Origin: JAFGCY01 sp964609245
GTDB lineage: Bacteria; 4484-113; JAFGCY01
Direction: 5' to 3'
Assembly (NCBI GenBank): GCA_964609245.1
Contig: CAZSSB010000003.1
Location: 67,062-131,061 of the forward strand
Length of the DNA stretch: 64,000 nt
Part shown: positions 37,301-46,300 of the stretch, one piece after another
Layout: each line of letters opens with the position of its first letter
Position numbering within the stretch: position 1 is the stretch's first letter
The notes under the pieces: generated by a model
Told to the model about the DNA's origin: nothing
The model's input: only the letters and a program-made list of their open reading frames with translations
Database searches by the model: none
Program-made: the position numbers and the translations under genes

Positions 37301-38443
37301 GTGCTCGATCCGACCGGTGAGATCAACCTGGTATACAGCGACGCCGATGACGCACAGCTGATGCGCGTCTGGGGCGGTGCGGGCAGCTGGCAGTGGGAGC
37401 AGGTGATCGACGACACCAGCTGGCTGGTCGCGGCCCAGGCCTTCGATCTGGGCTGGAACACGACCGCCGACGCGCTGCTGATCGGGATGGCCAACACCAA
37501 CTTCGTCGGGCACTCCGCCCTGCTGCTGCGGCTGCCCTCCGGGGCGTATGACCTGCGCAGCTTTGACGATACCGATCCGGGGCTCAATCCGCAGGTCTCG
37601 CTGGGCTACGGCGCCGAGGCGGCGCTGGCCTATACCGAGAACGCCGGCAGCGGTGTCGAGCGCCCCGTCGACTACTACCTGAAGCGCACGATCGCGGGCG
37701 TCTGGCAACCGGTGGAGCCGCTGGACCAGACCAATCTCTCCGGCCGCGACCTGGATCTGGTGCTGTCGCCGGCGGACGATGCCTCGCCGTGGGTCGCCCT
37801 GCAGCGCGGCGGCGAGAGCACCCCCAACCGCTACACTCCGCAGGAAGGCGAGTGCGTGTACGCCCGGTGGGACAGCGGCGGATCAACCTGGAGCTTCGAT
37901 CTGGTGGACGCCGGCGACAACGCACCGGACAGCGATTGCGGCAAGCGCGTCGTGCAGATGGTTGACGACGACGACCGTCCCCGGCTGGCCTATCTCGACC
38001 TGAACGCCGATCCGGCGGACCCCAGCGGCCAGCTCAAGTACGCCTGGTACGACGCCGGCGACTGGTACATCGAGATCGTGGATAGCTTCCCGTTGCAGTT
38101 CAACTACGCCTCGGACCAGTTCATCTGGCCGGAGCTTGGTCTGGCGCTCTACGAGCCCGGCGGCGGCCAGCAGGCGCTGATCGCCCAGCTGCAGGTCACC
38201 ACGGCCCGGACACTCAGTATGCCGCAGCGGGCGGTCCTGGAGGTCTGGGTGCGGCAGGGCGCCGACGACTGGCGGCGCGAGCAGCTGGCGGACGAGGAGT
38301 GGATCTTCACCGAGGATCGGGCGCCCTGCGTGCTGCTCGTCACCCCCAACGGCAGCTGGCACGTCCTCTACGCCACCACCCATGACCAGCAGGTAGTGGA
38401 CGGCGCCGATGCACTCGTGCACTACTGGCGGCCGGCGGCCTAG
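34331..38443 (+). CDS. Giant lipoprotein with dockerin-like, FN3-like and propeller-like regions
   Basis: A 1370-residue protein with a signal peptide (RRLGGAMAAALGALVLNAC) and lipobox LNAC. Residues about 215-280 hold a pair of EF-hand, dockerin-like repeats: GDYNNNGLVEVADITPIGVY and DGTLDGFVTIHDITPIGQNF. FN3-like segments follow (about 285-490), then PQQ-like blades (about 500-850, for example GGPLVLGDLVFAAGG, DAVALDSASGRLYVATEDDW), another FN3-like domain (about 855-960) and a C-terminal beta-rich part. The ATG at 34331 overlaps the YdjC gene by 28 bases with AGGAGGT 12 bases upstream; a second ATG at 34376 would cut off the basic head of the signal peptide. Probable surface protein; ligand unknown. 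Confidence 0.85.
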   Translation: MDTFRLPVVRRLGGAMAAALGALVLNACGGSAHDATAVPVAQPTAGPVRVSAQWLRQQPGPRLGEYSFHLLDSDGRALSDWSRVGLSVSAGGQVGHYVVEAAERPTDDIYLYVTYPGADVHVGDARLASGRGGEYVFLSVPGRIRDVLVIGMARIGGRRAAALKPGPLARISFAAGGEQVVRAASRVNEDPRSAAVFGASGGGDWLVADIWWEERNIGDYNNNGLVEVADITPIGVYFDQEVAAADDPALLEIVDGTLDGFVTIHDITPIGQNFDARIDGFRLYAAYTENPDPEDFELFPWEDYSTWPRPELYDATDELARRKRLQYRGNMIPIDDPAGIWTGGKLSLLVRAFADDGGTIEEGPPSNAVELNYSGLPVNHAPIWVEQPGLTAAIGTGEGILVRWGQALDPDGDEIEYVLRYIDGGQAIGLPGTVVLVMPPETTAGGPPYEYYVEGLTRGEEYTLLMKARDELGLESSNSATSLVRVPALGVSADTWPYHRFDPARTGCNAECLLEEPLCEAWTAPLDWPTATEAPNEPLISAEGWIGAPTGDGLFRRYLLESGADHSFEHFYTVDRFRGSLSGGYMAYGEPSSGLVVEQLYGPMWLWPEVGELTGGPLVLGDLVFAAGGSAVVGAEIYYGSEWLFEPGGDSPYTLSPAADEQHLYTVRDDGRVDKLDLLTGDNAATGDLAAIPSGDAVALDSASGRLYVATEDDWLVELSADDLSVLNRWPAGEDDHSMTSPCLVLHSDPPLAVVGHGLYGMIETPGFLHAINLLTGDTEWTRAIRFPFVPQQITAGQSRLFVVSRNGGLFVLDFAGNVRQEVDLQAPMHSSAVLAADRLALVSTDSLRVFEAAADEPPVWVGTEGVRELTTGDGSVTAHWDHAVDDNGEPVHYALYYRAGAAPVFSQPLGDTQLITGIEDNGFGHSYMIDGLDNGTRYYVAVRAYDGRWDDLPNVEQNTNVLAATPPWQREQLVLGGDLPAGEILFMRGVLDPTGEINLVYSDADDAQLMRVWGGAGSWQWEQVIDDTSWLVAAQAFDLGWNTTADALLIGMANTNFVGHSALLLRLPSGAYDLRSFDDTDPGLNPQVSLGYGAEAALAYTENAGSGVERPVDYYLKRTIAGVWQPVEPLDQTNLSGRDLDLVLSPADDASPWVALQRGGESTPNRYTPQEGECVYARWDSGGSTWSFDLVDAGDNAPDSDCGKRVVQMVDDDDRPRLAYLDLNADPADPSGQLKYAWYDAGDWYIEIVDSFPLQFNYASDQFIWPELGLALYEPGGGQQALIAQLQVTTARTLSMPQRAVLEVWVRQGADDWRREQLADEEWIFTEDRAPCVLLVTPNGSWHVLYATTHDQQVVDGADALVHYWRPAA

Positions 38444-38477
38444 CCTGGTCCGAGCGTCCGCGCGCGGTGCCGCCGGC
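38431..38477. terminator. Inverted repeat holding both convergent stop codons
   Basis: GCCGGCGGC (38431-38439) and GCCGCCGGC (38469-38477) are a perfect 9-bp pair. The plus-strand TAG (38441-38443) lies just inside one arm and the minus-strand TAG uses the end of the other. No T-tract; likely a shared two-way terminator. Confidence 0.5.
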
Positions 38478-40183
38478 TAGTTGACGTTAACTACCACGGC
38501 ATTGCTGACGCGCCGCTGGTTGTCGTAAAGCGTGACGTTGGCTGTCCGCGGATACTCGCAGCGCACGACCAGTTCCGCCCCGCCGGCGCCGGTGGTGTCG
38601 AGCACGCCGGCGAAGGTGTCGATCGCGTATGTTGCGGTGTCAGGGGTGGGCGTCGCGGTCCAGTTGCACCAACTGGTCAGATCCTGGACAACCTCGTTGC
38701 CGTTGTCCAGCCCGTCCCAGTCGAAGGTGCCCTCGATCGCGAACTGCACGTCATCGCCGTCGTTGGCGGCGATCGGCCCGCTGCCGCCGCCGCTGCTGAG
38801 CGCCAGGTCCTGGATGCTGAGCAGCACGAAGCCCGCCGTTTGCGTCTTGGTGAAGTTGCCCGGGATCTGGGCGGTGACCTCGATCCTGCCGCGGTTGACG
38901 AAGGTCAGCAGCCCCTTGAGGTCGCTGGGATCGCCGCCCTCGGCGTTGCCGACCTTGGCCAGACCGCCGCCGTCGCTGACGTACCAGACCAGATGCTCGC
39001 TGTCCTCGTAAGTGTTACCGGGATCCTCGACAATCTCCACGGTGGCGGTCAGCTGCAGTGACTCGGGCGCGAACGGCTCGGCGTTGCCGTCGATGTCGTC
39101 CACCGACCACTCGCTGAGCAGCACGATGTAGTTGCCATCGCCGTCCGTCGGGAGGCCGGACGGCACGTTGATCGCCAGCACCTCGGTCGGCGTGAACGTC
39201 GGGTTCGCCGCCTCGATCAGCACGCCGTAGTCGCTGGGGTAGGCGCTCAGTGCGCCGTCGCGGTCGTAGGCGTGGACCCAGAAGCGCGTATCCTCGGCCA
39301 GCTCTGTGCTGCCGGTCCAGGTCCAGCGCAGTTCGCCATCGATGGTGGTCGGCGCGGTCGGGAACATCGCGACGCGGTCGAAGCGGACGAGTTCGGTCAG
39401 ACTGCCGGCGCTCTCGCCGGTCATGATCGCGTAGCCGCCCAGCGTGACGTCGAGCTGCTGGCTGATGACCGTGATGTCCGAAACACCCACCTCGCCGTCG
39501 CGGTTGTAGTCGGCATCGCGTGCCTGCTTGTCCGCGTCGCCGGTCGCGGCCGGCGTGGCGCCGAACTGCTGGCCGATCTGGGTGTAGTCGCTGACCGTCA
39601 CCTGCCCGTCGTTACTGCCGTCGGCGACCAGCCGCTCGACCCAGGTCAACTGCGGGTAATCGTCTTCAGTCAGGTCGCCGCTGAGCGAGGAATCGATGTG
39701 GTTGTAGACGCCATCCGGACCCCGCAGGACCTGCTTGGTCACCTCGGAGGCGCCGGCGGCGAACCGCAGGCGGCACAGCTCCTGGGTGCCCGATACGCCC
39801 TCGCGCTCGCCGAAGCGTGGCAGCAGCCAGCCGACCTCGACCACGCCCTGGTCGGGCCGGTCGATGCACAGCACCATCCCGTCCTCCAGCCGCTCGGCCG
39901 CGGTCTCCCCGGCCGCGAAGTGCAGCGCCGCGGGATCGTAGGCGACCCGGGCGTAGAGCACCTTCGCGTTGACGAGCTCGGTCGCCGAGAGGGTCAGCTC
40001 CGTGCTCTCGCCGGTCAGCTCCAGCCCGCCGACGCCGTCCGCGATGCTGTGCTCACGGTCGAGCTGCGCACTCAGACGCGGGGCGTCCAGGGTCTGGTTC
40101 TCGTTCAGCGTGTCGGCGCAGGCCGACAGCGCCAGAGCGGCCAGGCCGCTCACCAGCACGGTAATCGCCAGGTTCTTCAGCAT
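38477..40183 (-). CDS. Lipoprotein with cohesin-like and dockerin-like modules
   Basis: A 568-residue protein; signal peptide MLKNLAITVLVSGLAALALSA with lipobox LSAC. Residues about 55-150 show the cohesin pattern: LSATELVNAKVLYARVAYDP, AALHFAAGE, GVVEVGWLLP and then GTQELCRLRFAAG. Residues about 185-250 hold two EF-hand segments, DGSNDGQVTVSDYTQIGQQF and DADYNRDGEVGVSDITVIS, of the kind in the other lipoproteins here. The rest is beta-rich and ends RRVSNAVVVNVN. It has both a possible receptor module and a possible ligand module, so it could link proteins of this set. The cohesin call rests on pattern only. The ATG at 40183 is fixed by the signal peptide. Confidence 0.8.
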   Translation of the reverse strand: MLKNLAITVLVSGLAALALSACADTLNENQTLDAPRLSAQLDREHSIADGVGGLELTGESTELTLSATELVNAKVLYARVAYDPAALHFAAGETAAERLEDGMVLCIDRPDQGVVEVGWLLPRFGEREGVSGTQELCRLRFAAGASEVTKQVLRGPDGVYNHIDSSLSGDLTEDDYPQLTWVERLVADGSNDGQVTVSDYTQIGQQFGATPAATGDADKQARDADYNRDGEVGVSDITVISQQLDVTLGGYAIMTGESAGSLTELVRFDRVAMFPTAPTTIDGELRWTWTGSTELAEDTRFWVHAYDRDGALSAYPSDYGVLIEAANPTFTPTEVLAINVPSGLPTDGDGNYIVLLSEWSVDDIDGNAEPFAPESLQLTATVEIVEDPGNTYEDSEHLVWYVSDGGGLAKVGNAEGGDPSDLKGLLTFVNRGRIEVTAQIPGNFTKTQTAGFVLLSIQDLALSSGGGSGPIAANDGDDVQFAIEGTFDWDGLDNGNEVVQDLTSWCNWTATPTPDTATYAIDTFAGVLDTTGAGGAELVVRCEYPRTANVTLYDNQRRVSNAVVVNVN

Positions 40184-40262
40184 GATGCACCCGGTAGTTG
40201 ATATCTGGATTGATGACAGCGAATAATCCTATTAACTATACCCGATGGCCGCCCTAGCGCGC

Positions 40263-41540
40263 CTAGCTGCCCGGCGTCGGGGCCAGCAGACCCAGCACGG
40301 CCTCCACCGCCCGCTGGGCGGCTCCGCGGTTGGCCAGCGTAGCTTCGCGCGCGGCGGCGCCGATGCGGGCGGCGGCCGCCGGCTGGCCAAGCAGGCGGGT
40401 CAATTCGGCGGCAAGCGCTTCGCTATCCCGGACCTCGACGATGCCGCCAACCTGCCTGAGCAGTTCCAGCTGGGCGGTGATCGAGAAGGTGTGCGGCCCG
40501 ACGAGCACCGGCTTGCCCAGCACGGTGGCCTCCAGGATGTTGTGGCCGCCGACTTGGCGGCTGAAGGTACCGCCCATCACCACCACGTCTGCCAGCCGGT
40601 AAGTGTCCGTCAGCACGCCGTAGCGGTCCACCACCAGCACGTCCCAGGGCTCGGCTGCCGGCAGGTCCTTCAGCAGGACGGCGCCGAGTCCCTGCTGGGC
40701 GGCCAGCTTCGCCACCTCCGCGGCGCGCTCGACGTGGCGGGGGGCGACAATCAGGCGCAGCCGACCGCCGGCCAGCGAAGCCGGAGCGCCGCCCAGGGTC
40801 CTCAGCAGCAGTTCCTCTTCCCCAGGGTGCGTGCTGCCCGCCACGATCACGCGCTCATCGCCGAGGCCGAAGTGCACCCGGGCCGCGCCCAGCAACTCTC
40901 CGTCCCAGTCCTTGAGCTCGAAGTCGAACTTGGTGTTGCCGCTGACGGTCAGCTTGTCAGGTCTCAGCCCGAACTTCAGGAAGTTGACGCGCTGCTGCTC
41001 GCTCTGGCAGACGACCAGGTCCACCAGTTCGTAGAGCCGCTGGTGCAGGGCGGCGCGCCAGCCGTGCTTGTTATGCAGGTAGATTCGCGCGTTGACCAGC
41101 GCCACCGGAATCTTGCGCTGGCGGCAGCCGGTCATGATGTTGGGCCACAGCTCGGCCTCGGTGGTGACGTAGAGGTCGGGCTTCAGCCGGTCCAGATAGC
41201 GCCGGACGATGAATGGCAGGTCGATCAGCGGGAAGTAGGCCAGCAGCGCCAGCTGGTCGCCCAGCTTCTCCCTGGCCATCGTCTGGCCGCTCTCGGTGGT
41301 GGTCAGCAGCGCTATCTGCGCGTCCGGCCGCTGCCGGAGCAGTTCGGTGACGAAGGGGGTGATCGCCACCACCTCGCCGGCGCTGACGGCGTTGATCAGG
41401 ACGCGCGGACCGGCGGCCCTGGGGTCATAGCGGCCCAGTTCGAAGCGCCCCAGCCGCCGGCCGATGGTGCCGCGAAAGGGCGGATAGAGGTAGAGGGCCG
41501 GCCAGCCAAGTGTGATCAGCGTGTTCCACAGCGGCAGCAC
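40263..41540 (-). CDS. waaA: 3-deoxy-D-manno-octulosonic acid (Kdo) transferase
   Basis: Transfers Kdo from CMP-Kdo to lipid A, the first step of the LPS core. The 425-residue GT30 protein has VLINAVSAGEVVAITPFV (family WxHxxSxGE region, here NAVSAGE), TTTESGQ, ETELWPN-like TEAELWPNIM, VNARI, SGNTKFD, VAGSTHPGEEELLL, GGTFSRQVGGHNILEAT. It lacks the usual W-x-H of WxHAxSVGE. The frame is open to an ATG-type start at 41567, but a TATAAT box lies between it and the GTG at 41540; with 7-base spacing, the GTG is the real leaderless start. Shows that the cell makes LPS. Confidence 0.93.
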   Translation of the reverse strand: MLPLWNTLITLGWPALYLYPPFRGTIGRRLGRFELGRYDPRAAGPRVLINAVSAGEVVAITPFVTELLRQRPDAQIALLTTTESGQTMAREKLGDQLALLAYFPLIDLPFIVRRYLDRLKPDLYVTTEAELWPNIMTGCRQRKIPVALVNARIYLHNKHGWRAALHQRLYELVDLVVCQSEQQRVNFLKFGLRPDKLTVSGNTKFDFELKDWDGELLGAARVHFGLGDERVIVAGSTHPGEEELLLRTLGGAPASLAGGRLRLIVAPRHVERAAEVAKLAAQQGLGAVLLKDLPAAEPWDVLVVDRYGVLTDTYRLADVVVMGGTFSRQVGGHNILEATVLGKPVLVGPHTFSITAQLELLRQVGGIVEVRDSEALAAELTRLLGQPAAAARIGAAAREATLANRGAAQRAVEAVLGLLAPTPGS

Positions 41541-41547
41541 GGGCTCG

Positions 41548-41553
41548 ATTATA
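41548..41553 (-). promoter_or_regulatory. -10 box of waaA, leaderless type
   Basis: TATAAT on the minus strand, seven bases before GTG 41540. It lies in the loop of an inverted repeat GCACGGG...CCCGTGC that includes the start codon. Confidence 0.55.
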
Positions 41554-41613
41554 GCCCCGTGCAGCAACCTTGGGCCGCGACCTGCGGTGCCCGGGCGCGA
41601 AATAGCGGCTTGC

Positions 41614-42318
41614 TCAGAATCCCACCATGCTCACGCGGCGGCAGTCGTTGCTGCGCGCGATCAGCGCAATCTGGGCGTGGCGGCCCATTGCCACCTGCTG
41701 AGCCTGGGACTCGGCGGCGCGCCAGGCTGCGACCACCTTGCGCTCCTCGGCTTCGGTCCGGCCCAGCACGGAGTACGCCAGCATCTCGCGCACGCTGACG
41801 CGGAAGGGCAGCAGCGGCTGCGTGATGGTGTAAGGCGTGCCGTTCAGTTCCGGCACCCGCTGCATCACGTCGCGCAGCCAGTCGTTGGCCTCGGTGTAGC
41901 TGACGCCGATAATCCCCAGCTGCAAGAAGTAGCTATCGTCCGAGCCCTGCCGGTAGTCCACGATCAGGCTGTGACCCCCATGGTCCGCCAGCGCCTCGGC
42001 GTGGTTGGCGAAGACGCCGACCCAGTGCGGATAGGCGGCCGGCACGAAGCTGTCCGGCGCCTGGATGGTGATCAGCTGGCCGTCGTCCCAGCCGATGACG
42101 GGCGCCCCGCTGGCCCAGCCTCCCAGCGCCAGCAGGCCGGTGATGAACGCCAGCACCTTGATCGCAGTGCTCACGCGGCGGCGCCTGGGCCGGCGCTCGA
42201 GGCTGCGCTCCAGCCTGAGGCGGGCGATCACGGGATCGGCCTGGCCGGTCAGGCGGTCGAACACGCTCTGGATCAGCTGTTCGGCGTTGTTATCCGGTCT
42301 GGTGTTGAACTCACTCAT
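41614..42318 (-). CDS. Putative anti-sigma factor, single-pass membrane protein
   Basis: A 234-residue protein with a cytoplasmic head of about 50 residues, a basic stop-transfer stretch (ERRPRRRR), one membrane helix (TAIKVLAFITGLLALGGWAS) and an extracytoplasmic domain of about 160 residues. No zinc-binding HxxxCxxC anti-sigma motif. It is called an anti-sigma factor because its ATG overlaps the ECF sigma gene by eight bases (ATGAGTGA) and because of the topology. The ligand of the outer domain is unknown. Confidence 0.7.
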   Translation of the reverse strand: MSEFNTRPDNNAEQLIQSVFDRLTGQADPVIARLRLERSLERRPRRRRVSTAIKVLAFITGLLALGGWASGAPVIGWDDGQLITIQAPDSFVPAAYPHWVGVFANHAEALADHGGHSLIVDYRQGSDDSYFLQLGIIGVSYTEANDWLRDVMQRVPELNGTPYTITQPLLPFRVSVREMLAYSVLGRTEAEERKVVAAWRAAESQAQQVAMGRHAQIALIARSNDCRRVSMVGF

Positions 42319-42988
42319 GGTTGGTCACTCCCGGTGCCGGGATGTTAAGAAAGGACAGCGCGCCCTCGGGCAGCATCGCCCTCAGTTTGCGCCGCGCACG
42401 GTAGGCCAGCTGAATCACCGCCCGCTGGCTGATGCGCTGGATGCGCGCCACTTCCTCCGGAGTGAATCCGGCGGGCCCCAGCAGCAGAATCACGTCGCGC
42501 TCACGCGCGCTGAGCCGTCCCAGCAGCTCCCTGACCAGAGTAAGTTGGTAGCCGAGCTCGGCGGGATCGCCGCTTACGCTCGCTGTGGCTTCCAGAATAC
42601 TGTGCGAACTGCCCAGCTCGGCTACCAACTTGAACGGTCGCAACCGCCAGCGGTTGCGAAGGTTCCTGAAGCGGTTCAGGAGGATTGCAAAGAACCACTC
42701 GCGGAAGCGTTCGCGGTTCCGGAGTGTGTCAAACCGCGAGTAGGCTGAAAGCACCGCATCCTGGACCAGGTCCTCGCCGTCCATCAGGCTTCCACTGATC
42801 GACTGCGCATAGGCCAGGGCTCTGGGGTAGACGGGCATCAGCAGGCTGAGAAACTCATCCCGGTGGTTGCTCTCCAGAACTGCGCCGCCAGCTGTCCTCG
42901 AACCTCCATCCTCGGATCGCTGGCCGTGCGCCGGCTTCTCGCCCCGCCGAGTGCCCTTCTTCCCTGCGGATGTGTGCTTATCGCCCAC
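42311..42988 (-). CDS. ECF-type RNA polymerase sigma factor
   Basis: A 225-residue protein with sigma region 2 (DEFLSLLMPVYPRALAYAQS, GEDLVQDAVLSAYSRFDTLR, FREWFFAILLNRFRNLRNRW) and region 4 (LLGRLSARERDVILLLGPAG, TPEEVARIQRISQRAVIQLAYRARRKLR). A poorly conserved basic head of about 40 residues comes first; the start is GTG. It diverges from the dockerin-like lipoprotein gene at 43183, so it may drive the surface genes nearby, though I see no common -35 to prove this. Confidence 0.93.
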   Translation of the reverse strand: MGDKHTSAGKKGTRRGEKPAHGQRSEDGGSRTAGGAVLESNHRDEFLSLLMPVYPRALAYAQSISGSLMDGEDLVQDAVLSAYSRFDTLRNRERFREWFFAILLNRFRNLRNRWRLRPFKLVAELGSSHSILEATASVSGDPAELGYQLTLVRELLGRLSARERDVILLLGPAGFTPEEVARIQRISQRAVIQLAYRARRKLRAMLPEGALSFLNIPAPGVTNHE

Positions 42989-43132
42989 TACTTACGGTGA
43001 CAATCCTTCAAGTTGGTAGTAACGCCGGGTCACAGTAATTGTAACGAACACTCTGACTGCCGGGCTAAACATCTGTTCCAGTGCCGCGCCGGACACAGCT
43101 GCCGGTCCTCTGCCAAGAGCTGGCGATGTGCC

Positions 43133-43310
43133 GATAATACGTTATCATTTCAACAGATGGATCTCGCGGGGAGGTGGGCGCGATGCGCGCTTACGCTGTG
43201 CTGATGACGTTGACCCGCGCAGCCGTGTTGATGCTCGTAATTGCTGGTGCTACTGGTTGCGGAGGCGGTAGGAGTGGTGCGGTGGACATGGCGGCCGAAC
43301 AGCTGGCCGC
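43133..43310 (+). repeat. Duplicated 5' cassette, copy 1 (promoter, ribosome site, signal peptide)
   Basis: Nearly identical to 46815-46986: same GATAAT-N6-TATCATTTCA promoter region, same GGGGAGGTGGGCGCG ribosome site, same 50-base distance to the ATG and the same signal peptide code with only a few silent changes. Similarity falls quickly after the signal peptide. Confidence 0.85.
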
Positions 43311-46300
43311 TGCGCCGCTGAAAGAGAGTCCCGGGCTGGATGATGCGACAGAAGGCATGCGTGCCGAGTCACTGGCTGAAGCGCTTCAGCAGGTGGAGTC
43401 CGCGCAGGCTCCGGCGGGCGTTGATCCGGCGCTGTACGCCGAGCTGCAGGCCGAGCTGGTCCGGGTGATCAGAGAGGCGGCGGAGAAGGGCGCCTCGATT
43501 CCGCCCTCGGGCGAGAAGAACGAGGTGACGGACCTGCTGCTGATGGGCGATGACGGCGAGGGCTACACGCTGGAGTGGAGCTACTGCAACGTCGGGGATT
43601 ACAACCTCGACGGCCTGGTGGGGGTCAGCGATCTGACGCCGGTGGGGATGTACTTCGAGTGCGCCACGGGCGATCCGGACTGGCCCGACGGCCGGATGGC
43701 GGACGGCAACGAGGATGGCATGGTGACGGTGGCGGACATCACGCCGATCGGGCAGAACTACGATGCGTTCATCGCCGGCTTCAACATCTACGGAGGCAGC
43801 TCGGTCACCGGGCCCTGGACGCTGGTCGATGCGCTGGACCGGCCGGCGCCGCCGGAGGATGGCTGGTTTCTGGTCAGCTACGACCTCGGTGCGGGGGGCC
43901 ACGATGTTTACCGCGTGGTGCCCTACGACGGTGACGGCGTAGAGGGCCAGGGCAGCACGGCCAGCGCGATCTGCGCCAACGGCGCGCAGGTGACCTTTGG
44001 CGACTACTTCGAGGATGCCAGCGCCACCATCGGTGCCGCTGGCGGTGAGTTGCACGGCCTGGCCGGCTCGCCGCTGGAAGGGGTGGAGGTGCACTTCCCG
44101 GAGGGCGCCCTGCCGGAGGACACGCTGGTCACGCTGGGCTACAACGACGGCTCGATCACGCCGGTCGAGGGCGAGTTCCACGGCCCGCTGCTGTCACTTA
44201 CGGCGGGCGACCTGACCTCGTTTGAGGAGCCGGTGGAGATCGTGATGCCGTTCGACGGCGATGAGGAGACCGTGCCCGTGCCGTTCTGCGTCTACGAGGA
44301 TGGCAGCCTGGGACTGATGCAGCTGGTGGACGTGGACTACGAAGCGGACACGATGACGCTGATGACCATGCATCCGACCTCACGCGATGCACACGCTACA
44401 TCTGATGTCTCGCCCGTGGACGATGCTTTTCTGGGCGCGTTAATTGGCGCTATCTACGAGCGCTTCGAGAGCGCAAATGTAGTCGTACCGCACGTGACAT
44501 CGTTCAGGCCGGAGCGGGATGGATTCTCTTTCAGTGAGAATGCCAGCAGCACAACGGCAAAGGGCATGTGCGCCTTTGCTCTTTGGTACTGGACTCACCA
44601 TCGCAATGACGGCCGGTTTTACGGTCGGTTCTCCGAGTACAGCCAGGAACCGCCCGCGGGCGGTGATAACGGATTCGTGCCTAAGACAGTTGAAGAGATA
44701 ATCGCTTCGCGGGCCACGATATCAGTGGTGCAGCAATGGGACAAGTACGAGGCCAACTGCGCCGCAGAGCATGATGCTGGTCCCACTGCCAATTGTGCGA
44801 TCGCTCGTTGTGCGATACTGAACACGCGACATCCCGTCTGGACACAGATTACTCTCCTTGGGGAGGATGTGTACGGGCAGCATTGCCTGATATACGGCTT
44901 CGATGACAGCCACTACTTCTTCTATCTGCCTGACAGTCCTGGCGAAGAGAGGTGGTGCTACTCCTACCGTGCGACCCCATGGTATGTTGCAGGTCCTGAC
45001 TCCCTTGCCATGACTGAGTCCTTCGAGAACATCCTCACTGACGCTGAGCACAACTTCGACTACGGCTACGGCAGAGCGGTGATCAATATCGATTCACACT
45101 ACGAGGGTGAGGTAGTGAACCACGACAAGGCAACTCTCGCCGGCGTGGTCGAAAGCGGCGACTTGCTGGTTGACAAGCTGATCATCATCAACGAGAGCAT
45201 GGGACACCAGATGTACAACCTGGTGCTGGATGAAACCGGTGTGTTCTCGCAGGAAATCCAATTGGGTGTCGGCACAAACAACCTCGACTTCAAGTGCTGG
45301 GGGAAAGCTGAGGACAGCCAGAGGGTGCCGATACCGTGGGTGCTTGACATCCGCGAGGATGAAGATGTGTACAAGCGCCTTTACCATGGAATCAAGCTAG
45401 AGTGCATGATCAACCCGATTGAGATCACGATCATTAACTACTTCGACGAGGAGGAGGTAACGGACGAGAAGGTCTTCCTTGAGGGCCAGCTTGATGAGGG
45501 AGCGTATGATGTGACACGCCTGCTGGCTTTTAGCTTCTCCGAGACTAGGATTCCCCTGCCCGGTCGCCTGGTAACAATTGAACCGGACAACAGCTTCACT
45601 CTGGGCGTACCGTTGGACCCCGGTGAGAATGAGATCAAGTTCCAGACGTCGGCGCAGCTTGACACAGGCAAAACCGTGATTGTGGAAAACAACTACCAAA
45701 ACGAGCCGTTCACCATCATCCGTACGGTCGCGCCAGCCACGCTCACGATCACCTCGCACACCAGCGGCGATACGGTGCAGGACCGCAGCGTTCTGTTGAA
45801 AGGAACCTACAGCGAAGGCGGCGCGCCGCTGGACAGGCTGGCGGTACTGGTCAACTACGAGGATGAGCACAGTGTGGACCTGGACGGTAGCGGGGGATTC
45901 GAGATCAGCATCCCGCTGTGCTTCGGCGACAACTACTTGCTGTTCAGGCTGCTCAGCGAGAACAGTGAAGGCCAGCTGATCGAAGTGCCCAGCAACATGA
46001 AGGATGTGCTCTTCACATTGGATGCCAACTTCGAGCGCTACGTTATCTGGGCGGAGCTGACCTGGCCGTTTGTCGACGAATACATGATCTACAACCCGGA
46101 TACGCTTAACGAGCCTGATGGTAAGAGCGATCACAACTTCGATCTGATGGTGTACGAGCCAGGCGGACGTACCTATGGGCCGGGGGGGAGCAACGACCTG
46201 AAGGGCTTTGTCGGCCAGGCCGGCACGTATCCCAATTATCACCCGAAGTACTTCATTCGTGATGATGACGGTGTTGAGTATGGTTCAGAGTACCGCTTCC

